From NCBI GenBank assembly GCA_963971405.1, contig OZ020487.1, positions 45,543,039-45,607,038 on the forward strand: a DNA stretch of 64,000 nt. The letters are read 5' to 3'. Position 1 is the first letter of the stretch; each line of letters starts with the position of its first letter. Position numbers and translations under genes: made by a program. The DNA is from Psococerastis gibbosa (taxonomy: Eukaryota > Arthropoda > Insecta > Psocodea > Psocidae). The notes under the pieces are model-generated. The model was not told the DNA's origin. It ran no database searches and saw nothing but the letters and a program-made list of their open reading frames with translations. Positions 42,401-53,063 of this stretch are shown in pieces.

Positions 42401-45400
42401 CTCCATTTCATGTAGGAATGGCTGCGACAGCTTTCTGTAGGCTGAAAAAATCCTTACCCCGCTGAGATGTAGTGCCTGAGGAAAACAAGAAAGCAGGGGA
42501 TAAAGCATTCTGCAGGGAAGCCCACGAAACCGTTGGAAGGGCGAATTTAGAAGAGTTGGGAGTTTGTAGACGGTGGAGCTTCGTGCAAAAGTGGGATGAC
42601 TGGAGGAGTGTAGAGCCAGCAGAAGTAATTTAGTAAAAACTCCTCTTAATCAATTGGGACCGGACCCCGTTCGGATAATAAAATATTCGGATAATTGGAA
42701 AGAAATACTGGACGCCATTCCTTCTTCCAGTATTCCTTACCGAGACTTTGCAAGCTATAGTAGGGCCCGTCCTAATATGTCTCCCAAAATCTAGAAGAAA
42801 ACATACCTCAACAGCATCCTGATTAGCTAAATCAATGACGGTATTATTGGCCGTGAAGGTCTGATCCCATGGTACGGGCTCAGCGAGGGCCCAAATCACT
42901 TCAGTTCCTCGTTCAACTAGATCGTTCAAGGCCTTATGCACGAGCATCATGTTGTAACGGAAACGGGACAAGTCCAAGCCCTTGGACAGGCTTTCGGCCC
43001 CGAAACCGACAACGGCGAGTGTAGGCGGAGGCTTCCGTCGTGCCCACGCCGTCAAATTGAATAAAGAGGAGAGATTACGAGTGGGAACGTACTCCACCTG
43101 GAAAAAGTTGAGAGAATGCCCACGTTTAGGTTTTCGTTTAACGATCAACGGTCATACCAAGTTAAATCTACCAGAACAGAGCCTGTTCAAACTTGGTAGT
43201 GTTTTATTTGTCCTGGTACTTTTGACAACTCTACGATTGATATCTTATGAAATAATTGATTTTTACACCTATAAGGCTTTCCCCCCTCCGACTGTCTCTT
43301 AACGTCGAGTCTCTGCCATTTGACTGTTGTGATCTCCAGCATCCCTCGGCAAACGCGTATTTCCCCTATGATTGAAGGATGAAGGAATTTAAGTTAAATT
43401 GACAGTAATTTTCCGTTAATTTACAAGCAAGTCTAAGGAAATTAACAAAAAATATCATCAGAATACTTCTATCTCTGGCCCTTTTTAAAACTTCAAAATA
43501 ATAACGAGTTTTTTATGTTTGTCAGAAACACAGGTGAACGAAAAACCGTTTGTTTTTTCTGTTGTTTTTTCACTGACCATTTTGTTCCAATACAATACAA
43601 AAATTAGAGTCCCTGACCAGCCAGAGCCAGATCGACCGTGTCAAACAAAATAGCCACCCGAGAGGGTTTTGTACGAAAGAAGGAGGAGGTACTTAGATAG
43701 TCCAGCTCCTGGGGTCGTACTCATCCAAATTATATAGTGAGGCGTCAATAAGTCTGCTCTTAATGTATGTTCTGAAACAAGCTGGATCCAACTGACTTAC
43801 TAAAAATGATAGCTTATTGTAAAGCCGGTGTGCAAGTATCGGATAAGAATCGCTCGACTTGTTTAGGCGAGACCTAGGCATATCAAACCCTTTTGCCGAT
43901 CGTTGTATCATCTGCAAATAACAGTGTGTTACCATCAAGCTCAAGGTCATTTATCATTACTTGAAACAGCAATGGGCCAATAATTGAACCTTGGGGGACA
44001 CCGTGCCTAACGAGCTTGGCCTCGGATTTTCCAGCTCATCTGCCGAATAGAAATCGGCTTTTGGCCTTACCTGTAAACCCAGTCGGTTATCACTGAATAC
44101 GTCTTTCTCGGTGGGCGCGTTCTCTTTGAGTGCCTGTATAAACGCCAGGTACAGCTGCCTCATGTGACTGTCTCCCACAAAAAGTATGGCGTTGCGGCGG
44201 CCGAGGAACTGCAAGAGCTTAAGACAGCGGCGGGCGTCCGTGTGGGAGAACACATGCAGCATGCAGCCCGACGGGTGCCACTGCGACTTGCCGTTGTACC
44301 GCCCTTCTGATAGAGCTAAGCCACAAGAGTCAACGCCTAAAGAAATACAATTAACAAATTAAAAGATGATTCGAACTGATCCAAGAAACTAATATTTTTA
44401 TACAAATTAACCCATCCATTATATATTATTATCTTGTTTGATTCCTTTTATTTTATTTATTTATTTATTTTCATTAAATCTAGTAGTAAAGATCATAGAT
44501 TGTAAATTTATTATATTTCACTTTAACTTTTGTAAAAGGGGGGCCCAGCACGGGACTTGTCCTTTGGGCTCCCCTTCCAAATGTATAATTAAATTGTAAC
44601 TGTTGTACTTGAAGAAAAAAATATATTTTATTATTATTATTATTCCCCAGTTGACATAATTGTGAAGTCCAACGGACAGAGGCCGATCATCGCTGGGTCT
44701 GTATTTCAGTATTTCCACCAGTCTTAACTAAGCCTAGAGCCCCTAGAGAGACCTTGTCAATTCCGCACACACGGCAACACCTCCTCGGAAATGACATGAG
44801 GCCGTTGTGTCGCCATTGTGTACCTCAAGTCAATCCCCCTCTTCAGAACACTCTGAGGGGAGTCTGAGGTGAACGTCCAAAGTTAATTTTGAAACAGTAT
44901 AGTTACGTATTTTTCACTCAAATTTGGAAGAAGTAGTTTTTTTTGGGTTAACCATTAAGCAACAGCATTGTGTCTTCAAACCGCTCTCTGGCCGATGCCA
45001 GCAAAACATTAGGACTGCAATTTATATAGGTGAATATATAGTAGGGAAATGGTAGGGTCTGCAGGCGTTCATCATTTACCATTATTTTAAAAAGTAAAGG
45101 GCTTAGCATCAACCCCTGGGGAGCTCCGTACTTGAAAAGTCAAAAAATTGAGTATATATTGGCTTGAGCGGCACACTTAACGCTCCCCACGCTTGGAGAA
45201 GCAACGCCCAAATTCTAATACTCTAGTTAAGGCAACCTGATGAATAATAGTACGTATATTATATTAAAATTTCAAAGGCATCATGTCAAAATTAACTACA
45301 GGCGTCTGTAATTTTCCGGTTTCCTCTAATTTAATAATAGGTGTTGCTTTTTACCTAGGCTACTGGATTTGAAAAGGACAACAGAAAACATTATAATGGA

Positions 45401-45578
45401 AAAAAAAATTAAAATCCAACAAAGACTTACCACCTTTGAAGTGTTTAATCCCATGGTAAAGAAAGAATATAATGACTAGTATGAGTGCAAGAGCTTTGGC
45501 ATTTTTAGCATTTAATTTATCTAAAATATCGTTAGTTTTATTATTTACATGTCTGTAGCTTCCTCCGTCCGTCGCCAT
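36448..45578 (-). CDS. CASD1: CASD1, sialic acid O-acetyltransferase (last coding exon not found)
   Basis: Ten exons with consistent phases and GT/AG junctions are visible: 45578-45431 (ATG), 44336-44071, 43097-42807, 42475-42234, 41033-40884, 39920-39772, 39305-39136, 38723-38487, 37571-37248 and 36666-36448. They encode 732 residues against about 797 in the human protein. A membrane anchor ([16 protein letters not shown]) precedes the lumenal SGNH-type domain with GDSHMRQLY (catalytic Ser) and WHPSGC. Further family blocks are [42 protein letters not shown] and [10 protein letters not shown]. The multi-pass part includes [20 protein letters not shown]. In vertebrates the enzyme uses acetyl-CoA to O-acetylate sialic acid in the Golgi. 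After the GAG at 36448 a donor GTTAGT follows, so a C-terminal exon is expected at lower coordinates, but I could not find it. Introns contain a SINE and LINE pieces. Confidence 0.93.
36709..36950 (-). pseudogene. Two partial tandem copies of the CASD1 penultimate-exon start and its acceptor
   Basis: The true exon and flank (36554-36706) share long blocks with 36709-36800 and 36840-36950: GATATGTTACGAAGAATTAT, GTAGCTGACTAC.TGCAACAA and ACGAGAAGGAGACGCG. Both extra copies keep the acceptor side and the first ~35-45 exon bases, but copy 1 has internal deletions and neither extends through the exon. They look like decaying tandem duplicates rather than usable exons. Confidence 0.7.
37790..38161. 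other. CASD1 intron segment, C-rich on the plus strand
   Basis: This stretch is unusually rich in CCT and has short open frames on both strands without recognisable motifs. It is probably an old repeat, class unknown. Confidence 0.3.
38162..38452. mobile_element. MITE family with GGTACACACGGAC-type ends, copy 1
   Basis: The right end on the minus strand reads AAGCCCGGTACACACGGACG, then CGCGATTTGCCGACATC. The left end reads GGCCTCGTCCACACGGAC, then CGCAATTCGCCGACGTC. The interior has GAAGCTGGCGCCAAGCCGGC. A second, right-truncated copy lies at 55175-55385. No coding capacity is seen. It lies in a CASD1 intron. Confidence 0.7.
39524..39722 (+). mobile_element. tRNA-derived SINE, copy 4 (full length)
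   Basis: The order is tRNA-like head (ACATGTAGAGTAGTGGAACGG; AAGGTTGTTGGTTGGAGTCC), body TTTTCTGGCCATGCTTCGG and tail GAGTGTAAGAGAGGGCTTTA, then CACTCCACTAGGTTGGCTTA and an A-rich end. Box B has one change from GGTTCGAGTCC. It is the longest copy in the window and lies in a CASD1 intron. Confidence 0.88.
39950..40014 (-). mobile_element. SINE head fragment (minus strand)
   Basis: The minus strand reads AGCATGTAGTGTAGTGATAT, then GGTTGTTGGTTCGGGTCC, the tRNA-like part of the SINE family, without the body. Confidence 0.65.
40066..40228 (+). repeat. Repeat R7, copy 1, sharing its 3' tail with the SINE
   Basis: The segment matches 61013-61170: GGAAGGT.TGACTGATATTCGG, then AAATTAAACTATCGTTGATA, GTGTAAGAGAGG.CCATAG, CCCT(T)AATCTCGC and CAATAAAG.CTTTATT. 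The GTGTAAGAGAGGGC...CCCTAA part is also the 3' half of the tRNA-derived SINE. Confidence 0.65.
40430..40700 (+). mobile_element. Degenerate LINE C-terminal fragment
   Basis: Around 40541-40575 the plus strand translates to [15 protein letters not shown], a block near the C-terminus of RTE/CR1-type LINEs. It is followed by GGAAACGAAAAAGAGAG in place of the usual basic RGRP motif. The remainder has no open frame. It lies in a CASD1 intron. Confidence 0.45.
41126..41255. mobile_element. P repeat palindrome (Penelope-like LTR candidate), copy 2
   Basis: TAGTAGAATCCGGGCTGATG, then GGGCCGTGGTC, meets its inverted copy GACCACGGCCCATCAACCCG almost without spacer. GACTCCGGCCGTGAAAGCCT and TTGCAGTTACA follow. 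The central ribozyme-like part is missing from this copy. Confidence 0.65.
42106..42198 (+). mobile_element. SINE 3' fragment
   Basis: GAGTTGAGTGTAAGAGAGGG, GGCCCTAACTCCACTAGGG and AATAAAGTAATTATTTATTT match the 3' half of the SINE family; the tRNA-like head is absent. It lies in a CASD1 intron. Confidence 0.65.
43680..44037 (-). mobile_element. Short internally deleted LINE (RT active site and C-terminus)
   Basis: The minus strand encodes [20 protein letters not shown], then [12 protein letters not shown] with the ADD active site. After a shift it joins [20 protein letters not shown] and [14 protein letters not shown], the C-terminal end. The middle of the RT is missing, so it is an internally deleted dead copy. 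It lies in the CASD1 intron between exons 2 and 3, in the same orientation as the gene. Confidence 0.8.
44455..44645 (+). mobile_element. LINE 3' UTR fragment with ATT tail
   Basis: GGGGGGCCCAGCACGGGACT and TTGTCCTTTGGGCTCCCCTT, followed by AATTGTAACTGTTGTACTTG and ATTATTATTATTATT, resemble the 3' ends of CR1/jockey-like LINEs. No coding part remains. Confidence 0.55.
44990..45140 (-). mobile_element. LINE reverse-transcriptase fragment
   Basis: The minus strand translates to [20 protein letters not shown], equivalent to the GVPQGS..GPLLF block of LINE reverse transcriptases. Degenerate sequence follows. It lies in the first CASD1 intron. Confidence 0.6.
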
Positions 45579-46645
45579 TTCTAAATTTTCGATTTGTTTT
45601 CAGTATTTAGTTGTCAAAAAGTCAACTGATAGCGCTGTCTAAGTCCCGCTAATTTTAAAATTTTGAAAGGAAGGTTTAAAAAAAAAAAATAAGCGCACCC
45701 CCTTCTCCAAATCTCCACGTTTTTTGTGCAGTCCTTTTTCTCAAGAAATATCGATCGGAAAGCCGTCAAATATAGTCCAATCTGTGTTAGAAAGAGGTAT
45801 AAATGAACAAATCATAATACCGTTACCGTGTACCAGATTCTTAGAAAAATGTCTTGTTTGTCCTGTTATTTTTAAAAGTTCTGATTGAATTAATTCTTGC
45901 TACTGGCTTCCAGCTTCAGGTGATGCCGATGGCCAAGCTCTGATTGATAATTCTTGAGATATTTGATGGTCTCAAGCCATGTATTTTTAAGCCTTTCAAT
46001 GATGTAATGGTAGTCGATGTGAGTAATAAGCGCCGTATTCCTATTATTACTAGGGAGGTATTGTGACCGGCCTAGGTTTATATCCCAATGCATTAAATTC
46101 TTTGCTTTAGGAACGTAGACGTAATTGTCGCGCTATTGCATTACATAGGCATAATCCGTTCACATATTTAACGGTCATTATTGTCCATTTGGACATGGGA
46201 GGCTCTTGTTGCATGCACATGGACGGTACAGGGGTAAAGGCGCTCTCAAGTCTCAAGCAACCCCTGAAATATTGTACACAGATTCACCCAGACCGCAAAG
46301 GCTTTCACGCGTCTGGCTTTAACGATGTCAAATAAAGACCCCTCCAAGTAGCTATAAGTCAACTAATAATGGTTGGCTAGGACGGTGCAAGTTGGAACAA
46401 TCTGACCCAGTAGCAGAGAGACATTTGATAAAGGGAGGGAGGGGGTTTCCGTTCATAAAACGCATGGGGCTGGATCACATCATTTGCTCCCGACTTTTCA
46501 AATTATTATTAGTTGACCTTTAAAACGTAAAAATCTGCAACATAATAGGCTATACGACATTTCGTAAATTGACTGATAGCCAGTCTAACAGTCTAACACT
46601 CTCCCATCCGTGAGAATGAAACAAGGGTTTCCTACGTAAACCGTT
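45579..46645. other. CASD1 upstream region and gene-free sequence
   Basis: The first ~100 bases upstream of the CASD1 ATG must hold its 5' UTR and promoter, but no TATA or strong motif stands out. GATCGGAAAGCCGTCAAATA near 45752 belongs to a small dispersed repeat also near 31172 and 61995. No other gene was found. Confidence 0.35.
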
Positions 46646-47280
46646 AAATAAGTGCACTGCGAAGGCTTTTCGACTGGAGAATATGCGTGCCCTGTTTGGA
46701 GTCGATCAGTCCATGCCAAAAAAGTAGACGTAGCACTCAACGAGACCTGCCGCATCGCAACGGGTTGTGTTAAAGCAACCCCCCTGGACAATTTATACCG
46801 GTGCGCGGGAATCGACAGACCAAATCTCCGCAGAAAATCAGTCGAGTGCGTTGAAAAATTCAAACAATCGTTTGACGAGAGGCACGTGATGTTTGAACAG
46901 GAGGCCGTGCCTCAGGAAGAGCTTCGTCTCCAGTCCAGGAGAGGTTTCCTTAGCAATGTCCCTCTGGAGCCTCCAGCCTGGTACCCTCTACGGCCGCCTC
47001 AAACGACAGGTACCAATCTCGACTGGCGGACATGGGCGACCCTAAACCAAATACGCTCTGGTGCGGTCCGTACGAAGACCAACAGGGCTAGATGGGGTCA
47101 GCTCGATGAAAATGACACCCTCTGCGCATGCGGCCAGCGCCAAGATTTAGAACATCTGTTCCTGTGCAGCCTTTGCCCCCCCCCGCTGCACACCTGAAGA
47201 CCTGTGGGAGGCCAATGTGGCGGCTATGAATTTCGCCCAGTTTTGGACGCGCTTGGACACGAAAAAGTAAAGTAAGTAAG
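46646..47280 (+). mobile_element. Non-LTR retrotransposon C-terminal fragment
   Basis: The open frame 46652-47197 encodes blocks of the region after the LINE polymerase domain: YACPVWSRSVHAKKVDVALN, ETCRIATGCVKATPL, LYRCAGIDRPNLRRK and LDWRTWATLNQIRSG. The frame ends in a Cys/His motif (CACGQRQDLEHLFLC). After a shift in a run of eight C (47176-47183) it continues DLWEANVAAMNFAQFW to a stop. The catalytic part is missing. Confidence 0.8.
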
Positions 47281-48364
47281 CGAACGGACTATATGAACAA
47301 TAAGGGCATTCAAAATGTTGAAGTTATCGAGTTATCCCTAGTTAAGTGTGTTAAGTCGAGTTAACAATTGTGGAATCGGAACTCTACAATAACCAGCGTA
47401 TTAGCTAAAAACTTCTAAGTTGATTAAACCGAGTTAAACTAGCAATGTCAAAGCAGCGCTGCGATCGTTTGGAAAGTCTATGTATAAGTGTATAATATAA
47501 TTATATAGACAAACGTGACACCACTTTGTTTAAAACGTAGCGCGAACGTCGCGTCTCCTACCACGTTGTGTGTGGTACACTGTTTAAACCCAGAGGTTCA
47601 CTCACTATGTGTGCTAACTTGGATAACAGTTTTAACTTGAAAATTGTCATCTACATGGGCAAAGTTTGGGCCTGTCGGCCCACTCTTACGATTAACTGAT
47701 TTAACTTGATAACATCAGCATTGTGAATAGGTACCCTTAATGTGATAACGCAATAACACTGAACTAAAAAAAATTAGCTTATTTTTAAGACGTTAAGGAC
47801 ATGAAATGTTAATCATCGTATTTTTTGAAATATAATTCAGCTTCAATAGCCATCAGTGACACATCATACTAGGTACACTTGGTGTATTATATAATTATAA
47901 AGTATAACTGTATAAGAATTTTAAATTTTACCATCAGTGACAATAAGTTGTCTAGAGTTAATAAGGAGACTATTATGTATGTAGGTCTATACACCTACTT
48001 CTCAACAACAAAACGAAGACACTTGACGAGGCTTAATTTTTTAAAGCAATTTTTTAAAATAATAAGGCCAGTTTATCTTTATCTTGAACTTAATCACATT
48101 CTGAATATGACGAATGTCTTTTCTACATTAAAAAAATAAGCCTCACCAATTGTCTTCGTATTGTGGTCTGGTAGTAAATACTTATTGCTATTTCATTTAC
48201 TTAATTGATGCAACAAATTTCAACAAGTGGCAAATACAAAAATGATGTGGAAATAAATTATAACAATCGTATTAAGCTTCAGTGAAACCCCCAATATCAG
48301 ATTTGCTTCAATAAGATTTTTGAGAAAGAACACAATAATATTATAGTAATAAAATAACATTCGG
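47281..48364. other. Gene-free AT-rich sequence
   Basis: No coding region was recognised. AAGGAGACTATTATGTA at 47963 echoes the arm of the hairpin at 6321, so a fragment of that family may be present. Confidence 0.4.
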
Positions 48365-48510
48365 TACTTTAAGTCATCCAACGAGTTGCTACTGGACCTA
48401 CGAGACATAATATCTGTCCACGTAGTGCCAATATGTCCACGGCAGCTGTTGACGAAACGTTTGGAAGTCAACTTTTAGATTGCCTGGATTCTTCTGTTTC
48501 ATTACTTTCT
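48365..48510 (+). mobile_element. P repeat fragment, copy 3
   Basis: GTTGACGAAACGTTTGGAAG, then TGCCTGGATTCTTCTGTTTC, is the central and 3' part of the P repeat family. The left half is diverged. Confidence 0.55.
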
Positions 48511-48542
48511 TAGTTAGCTTGTTCGGGCCGATGACACCTGAC

Positions 48543-48790
48543 TCAAAAATGTTGCGACCTAGATGGCCTAGTCATTGGTTTGAAAAGATCTGCGGGGGAC
48601 ACAGCTTCTTCAAGCCTCGGGCAGACAAGAAGGTGGTTGTCTTCCTGCAGGAGCCCATATTCGCAGATAAATCGGGTTATCTGGTAGCCCCCCCCCCCTC
48701 CAGCCAGGTCCGCGCGGCATCGTGTGGCTCCCGTTCTTAGCCTATTGAGGCTCCGCCAGGCGGGGTAGTTATGGCGAATAGCCTCATTAT
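48543..48790 (-). mobile_element. Non-LTR retrotransposon C-terminal fragment (minus strand)
   Basis: The frame contains WRSLNRLRTGATRCRADLA, then CEYGLLQEDNHLLVCPRLEE, the LR.G..RC...CxCG...H.L.C pattern at the end of LINE ORF2 proteins. A run of G marks a likely insertion. The fragment is interrupted on both sides by P repeats. Confidence 0.65.
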
Positions 48791-48837
48791 TATATATATA
48801 TACGGAACTCAGGCTCCAGCAACCTGACTTCTGACCC

Positions 48838-48965
48838 CCTTCATGGTTCGACGGTGTCTGCTGATTCAAGACGGAACAGAAGAATCCGGGCATTCTAAAA
48901 GGGTACTTTCCAACGTTTCATCAATAGCCGAGCCGACATCTTCAGTGGTACCACGTAGAATGCTA
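48838..48965 (-). mobile_element. P repeat fragment, copy 4 (minus strand)
   Basis: The minus strand reads CCACTGAAGATGTCGGCTCG, GATGAAACGTTGGAAAGT and GCCCGGATTCTTCTGTTCCG. It keeps the CTGAAGA...GAAAC motif. Confidence 0.6.
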
Positions 48966-49139
48966 TATAGAAGAGATACTGTCCCAACACTTGATTTCTC
49001 TATACGTTGGCAGTAAAATAACACAAGATCGAAAATCATCCGATGAAATCTCTAGCCTAACAGCTAACAGGAAGTTAAAAAAAATTTCGAATATTATAAC
49101 ATTGACATGAATAAAAATGTAACAAGTGGAGGACTCGGA

Positions 49140-49345
49140 ACTCACCTCCGAATTAATCGTGTGACTTCACTAAGTTCCCCAATCCATTATAATTAGGAGG
49201 TCCGTCAGTCGATTCCCCTTTTACCTGAGGTGAAGATGCTGCCCTTAAGAAGCCTCAAGTTAAGAAACAAACTCACTCCCCCGGCCAGGCTGCTTAAAGC
49301 AGAAATTCTGAACGCAGGCGTTGGGAAACAAAAACAAAATTTTTA
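49140..49345 (+). repeat. Repeat R5, copy 1
   Basis: CTCACCTCCGAATTAATCGT, GTGACTTCACTAAGTTCCCC and CTGCTTAAAGCAGAAATTCT recur at 59262-59520 and 59720-59910. The class is unknown. Confidence 0.55.
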
Positions 49346-50484
49346 CTGATGCAAGTAATCAAATTGCACATGAAATATTAATCGTAATTTATATTAGAAA
49401 AGTAGCACATCCCTAAGAAGTAATAATGCTGAAATGTTTTGTTCCCAATCGTTCATCGTGGTACATGGAGGCATGGACTTGGGCACAAGCTATGGAGAAC
49501 AGAATCAGTGGATTTGAAGTGGCCAAAATCCCAACAGGAACCAACCCCCCAAGAGCCAAGGACGGGCGCTGGCTAAAGTAAAGTAAGGTGTTTTTTACAG
49601 GTATCGAATAACTCCCTTACATAAAGTACAGTAGAACTCAGTAATAAGAGACATGGCCGAGCCGAACTAATCGAGGTTCTTACCAGGTCTGCACTGTAGT
49701 TACTGACGCTTGGCATTAATTGTATTCGGGCAGTAGGCACGGTATCTCTCGAATATGGCACTCTAGAACTAAAGAACCAGTACCTGGGGTTAAATTCAAG
49801 TTGCCTCGACTTTCCCTAACCCAATGCACTAAATTGAACGGTGGGACGACTGCTTAGTCTAGAACGGGTACACCAATATTTACAACACAGTAAAAATGGC
49901 ATGCAATGTATTGGGGAATGAATTATCCATAATTTTTCATTCAAAACCAAAACTTTGTTTGGGAATGCAACCTGTTCGGTCTTGTTACTCTATTTAACAC
50001 CTAAATCATAACTGAACTTGAAAAGCATCGAGAGATGAAAATTGAGTCTTTTTATTTTTTTTCCCCCCCAAGAACTGAAATATCAATAGGCAAGCGGGCT
50101 TTGACATTAATAACGACTATAAAAAAAAAAAAAAATTTAGCCGTCTTTAGAGTTTTTTGAGGGTATCTGAAATCTCCAAATTGAAAATGTCGACCACCAC
50201 AAAGCTTTCCATATACTTACTTGTAAGTAGGAAAGCACTATTCAATATTGGAAAGATGGGACATTCGTTTCCCACCAAAAATATAATTATTATTTTAAAT
50301 TTCTAAATTTAATATTTATTTTATCTTGGGCCCTCCTGCTACGTGTTCACCTGCTTAATAGCTGATCAGGTGGGGGCCAAGAAATTTTTTTTTGGTGTTG
50401 TGCCATCTCACCTATATAGAACTCTTGACCAATTATTATCCATGTTGTACTGTCTAATTGTCCAATAGTCAAACCTTTTTTTTT
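49346..50484. other. Gene-free sequence downstream of Nup50
   Basis: No gene was found. The segment 50265-50345 is shared with 6007-6080. Confidence 0.35.
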
Positions 50485-50486
50485 TT

Positions 50487-50492
50487 TTTATT
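50487..50492 (-). terminator. Polyadenylation signal AATAAA of Nup50
   Basis: The minus strand reads TTAATAAAAAAAAAAA beginning about 14 bases after the Nup50 stop codon. The position suits an unusually short 3' UTR, but a longer one is possible. Confidence 0.45.
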
Positions 50493-50505
50493 AACCAAGT
50501 CAACT

Positions 50506-53063
50506 TCAGCTATTACGAAGCCTCTCCATTTCCTTCAGCAGATTATCACGCTCTTCGCTAGTCTTCACACGGATGAGCACGGGTACGGGGGGAGGGTTCG
50601 CCTCAGGCGTAGGAATACAAACGAGCAGCACGTTGTTCTTGCCTGTGACCTGCAGCGGTAGATCTGCCGTCAGAATGAGGTTGAGCAGCACAGAGCCCTG
50701 CGCAGTATCTGCCCGCACAATCAGCTGTGTCTTGCCGCCGGGGGCGGGCTTCAGGAATAGAGTGCCCACACCGATAGAGCTGAACTTTTGGTCTTTTTTC
50801 ACAAAGACTTTACACCTGCAATATTTATAAGCATTCTTGAAGCCATAGGCACCCTAGGTTCCCTGATAGAGCTAGTGTTTTATATAGCAGAGATGAGACT
50901 TTCGCTTCCCTTTTTTTGAACTGAGAAGACGACATGGGAGGTGGCAAGTGAAATTCAAAAATATACCATAGGCAGTAGCGAAGGGCCCATTTATCTTGCA
51001 TAGAGCTCTGGTCAAACTCTGCTGCAGCAGGTGCTGAAACTTACCTGATATCAAATACACTGCCGTCCTCACCGACAGGTACAAAGTCAAATGCAGGTGG
51101 TTCGTCTGTGGGGTCACCTTCAGCGGGCGCCTGTGCTGCAGCATTGGAGTTTCCATCAGGAGCGTCTGAAGATGGCTTCGGCAAACCAAAGGAGAAACCA
51201 GACGATGATCCTACAAAGTATTAAAAATAAAATAACTGGATAAGAATTAATTCTTGTCTTGTCTACGTTAGGGCATCAGTACGCATGAAGAGACAATGCA
51301 GTGGCGGAGCGTGGGATAATTGCGAGTGTAGTGCTTGCAAATATTTATTTAAGTTAAAAAAAAAAAAACACGCGCCATTTTATGTTGCATGCTCTATCTA
51401 CATCGTATTTAGCTTATGTTGGCTAACTAGCCCCGCCATATTGTACTGTCGCTTCAAATTAATTAAAGTTTCACCCTGAATTGATACATAGCTTTGCAAT
51501 GCTGTATAGTAGTAAAAAGTAAATATTTATTACTAATTAGGAAATATTAAACCATTAAAACTCTGCGGACGGGAAAATGCGTCATCCTATTCGGCCTAAG
51601 CGGTGTCCAATGGACACTCATATCAGTCATATCTCCAATGCATTAGATTTCCAAATGTTGTAATTGTTTTTTTTGTTTTGTTTTTATTGCCCCATAGACC
51701 ATAAGATCAAAGATAATTCATGAGAAAAGCAAATGTTTGCTCTTAAATTCACCTTACGCGCGTTCGTTTTATAATGAGTGTCCAATGCCGCCGTCCGATT
51801 AAGGTGCGAAATTGTGTACAGCCTAAACTAGAAGGATGAAGTATAATTTTTGTCCACTAAATCAAAATTGAACAAAAGTTAGGAAAAGTCGTAAAGACCC
51901 AGCCCTCAGAGGCCAACAATTAAAAATTTATAAATACTTTAAATCGGAAAAGTGTCCATTGGACACCGCCCGTCCGCAGAGTGTTAACAAGCCCCAATTC
52001 AGAGTAAAACTGTCATTAACTTGTGTCCAGCGATACAAATGGTTCATGACGACATAAATAATATATACAAATAATGTAAAACTACATAAAGAAAAGTCTT
52101 ACCAGTGCCGCCAAACCCGCCGAGAACAGGCGACGCAGTCCCATTATTTACCGCTGATCCGGTCACACTAGTGATTTTAAAAAATGATGGGCTGCTACTG
52201 TCAGTAGTGAAGGCTGGAGCACTTGCGCCACTGCTGAAATAATTGTAATCAGCTACTGGCGGTGAGTTAAATGCTGTTGCGGACAAAGTGTTTTGGGAGG
52301 AACTCGAAAATAAATTTGCTGACGCAGCCGTCGTCGATGTAGCTGCAGGCTTTGCAGCTGGAGGCAAAGCACTATTGGGCAATGAAAATAAAGGTTTAGT
52401 ACTTGCTACGACTTCATTATTGGTAGCGTTAAATGAAAATGTAGGTATAGGATTTGATACTGGCTCTTTTTTTGTCACGTTCATGGAAAATTCAGGTTTA
52501 GGACTTGATACGTCCTCTTTCTTTGTTGCATTGAATGAAAACGAAGTGTCCGATGTTACACCGGTAGTAACATTCACTTTGGAATTTGGAAAAGCAACTG
52601 AACCGAAATTCATAGAGGACAAATGTTTTTCGTAGTCTCTGAACACGGGCAGAAGAACGATGAACGGGTTATTATCTAAATGTTGCTGTATCCATTTCAT
52701 AAACGACAGATTTAGCGCCTTAAGTTCATTCAATGAGGTTGGCTTCTTAGACCCATCCGTTTTCTCTGTGAAACCACTAATTGTAGGTTCTGTGAGTTTC
52801 GAAGAGGTTTCGTTGGTTTTTTGACCAATTTTGGAGAGAAACGAAAGAGATGACTCTGCTGCTGGGGTTTTCGAAAATCCTGAAAACCCTGCCAATGGGC
52901 TTGATGTAGGGGATTCCGACAAATTTCTTCGTTTTGCCTTTCTTATGACCCTGCTTGCTAGTTCAGCTTTGTCAGCCACCTGAAATGTCCCACTCTCTTC
53001 AATATCGTCTTCGTCGTTGTAGTTGTCTTGTGTGAGTTGTTTATCGGGGCGCCGCTTTGCCAT
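50506..53063 (-). CDS. Nup50: Nup50, nuclear pore / importin-alpha cofactor (complete)
   Basis: Three exons, 53063-52103, 51210-51045 and 50815-50506, join in phase to 478 residues; human NUP50 has 468. The start MAKRRPDKQLTQDNYNDED fits the family N-terminus (MAKR...LT...), as does the basic VIRKAKRRN segment that contacts importin-alpha. The middle has LNLSFMKWIQQHLDNNPFIV and FRDYEKHL, plus scattered Phe repeats (FSFNA, GFSGF). The C-terminus is a Ran-binding domain: CKVFVKKDQKFSSIGVGTLF, GGKTQLIVRADTAQGSVLLN, GKNNVLLVCIPTP and LIRVKTSEERDNLL. Nup50 binds RanGTP and helps release importin-alpha cargo at the nuclear basket. AATAAA on the minus strand at 50492-50487 lies just after the stop. 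The start codon is 789 bases from that of the divergent PHD gene. Confidence 0.95.
51299..51362 (+). mobile_element. hAT-type MITE terminus (CAGTGGCGGAGCG family), copy 2
   Basis: CAGTGGCGGAGCGTGGGATA, then ATTGCGAGTGTAGTGCTTGC, matches the right end (inverted) of the element at 34677-34991 for about 60 bases. The opposite end was not found. It lies in the first Nup50 intron. Confidence 0.65.
51455..52035. mobile_element. MITE (family M57) interrupted by a piggyBac-like MITE
   Basis: The outer pieces (51455-51554 and 51988-52035) match the element at 57016-57161: left AAGTTTCACCCTGAATTG, right CAATTCAGAGTAAAACTGTC and ATTAACTTGTGTCCAGCG. They are separated by the TTAA-bounded insert at 51559-51983. 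Nested insertion explains the order. Confidence 0.65.
51559..51983. mobile_element. piggyBac-like MITE (425 bp) with TTAA target duplication
   Basis: TTAA flanks both sides (51555-51558 and 51984-51987). The inverted ends are AACTCTGCGGACGGG and, on the other strand, CACTCTGCGGACGGGCGG. The inner blocks GGTGTCCAATGGACACT and AGTGTCCATTGGACACC extend the inverted repeat. TTAA duplications are the hallmark of piggyBac elements. There is no transposase and the element lies in a Nup50 intron. Confidence 0.8.
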
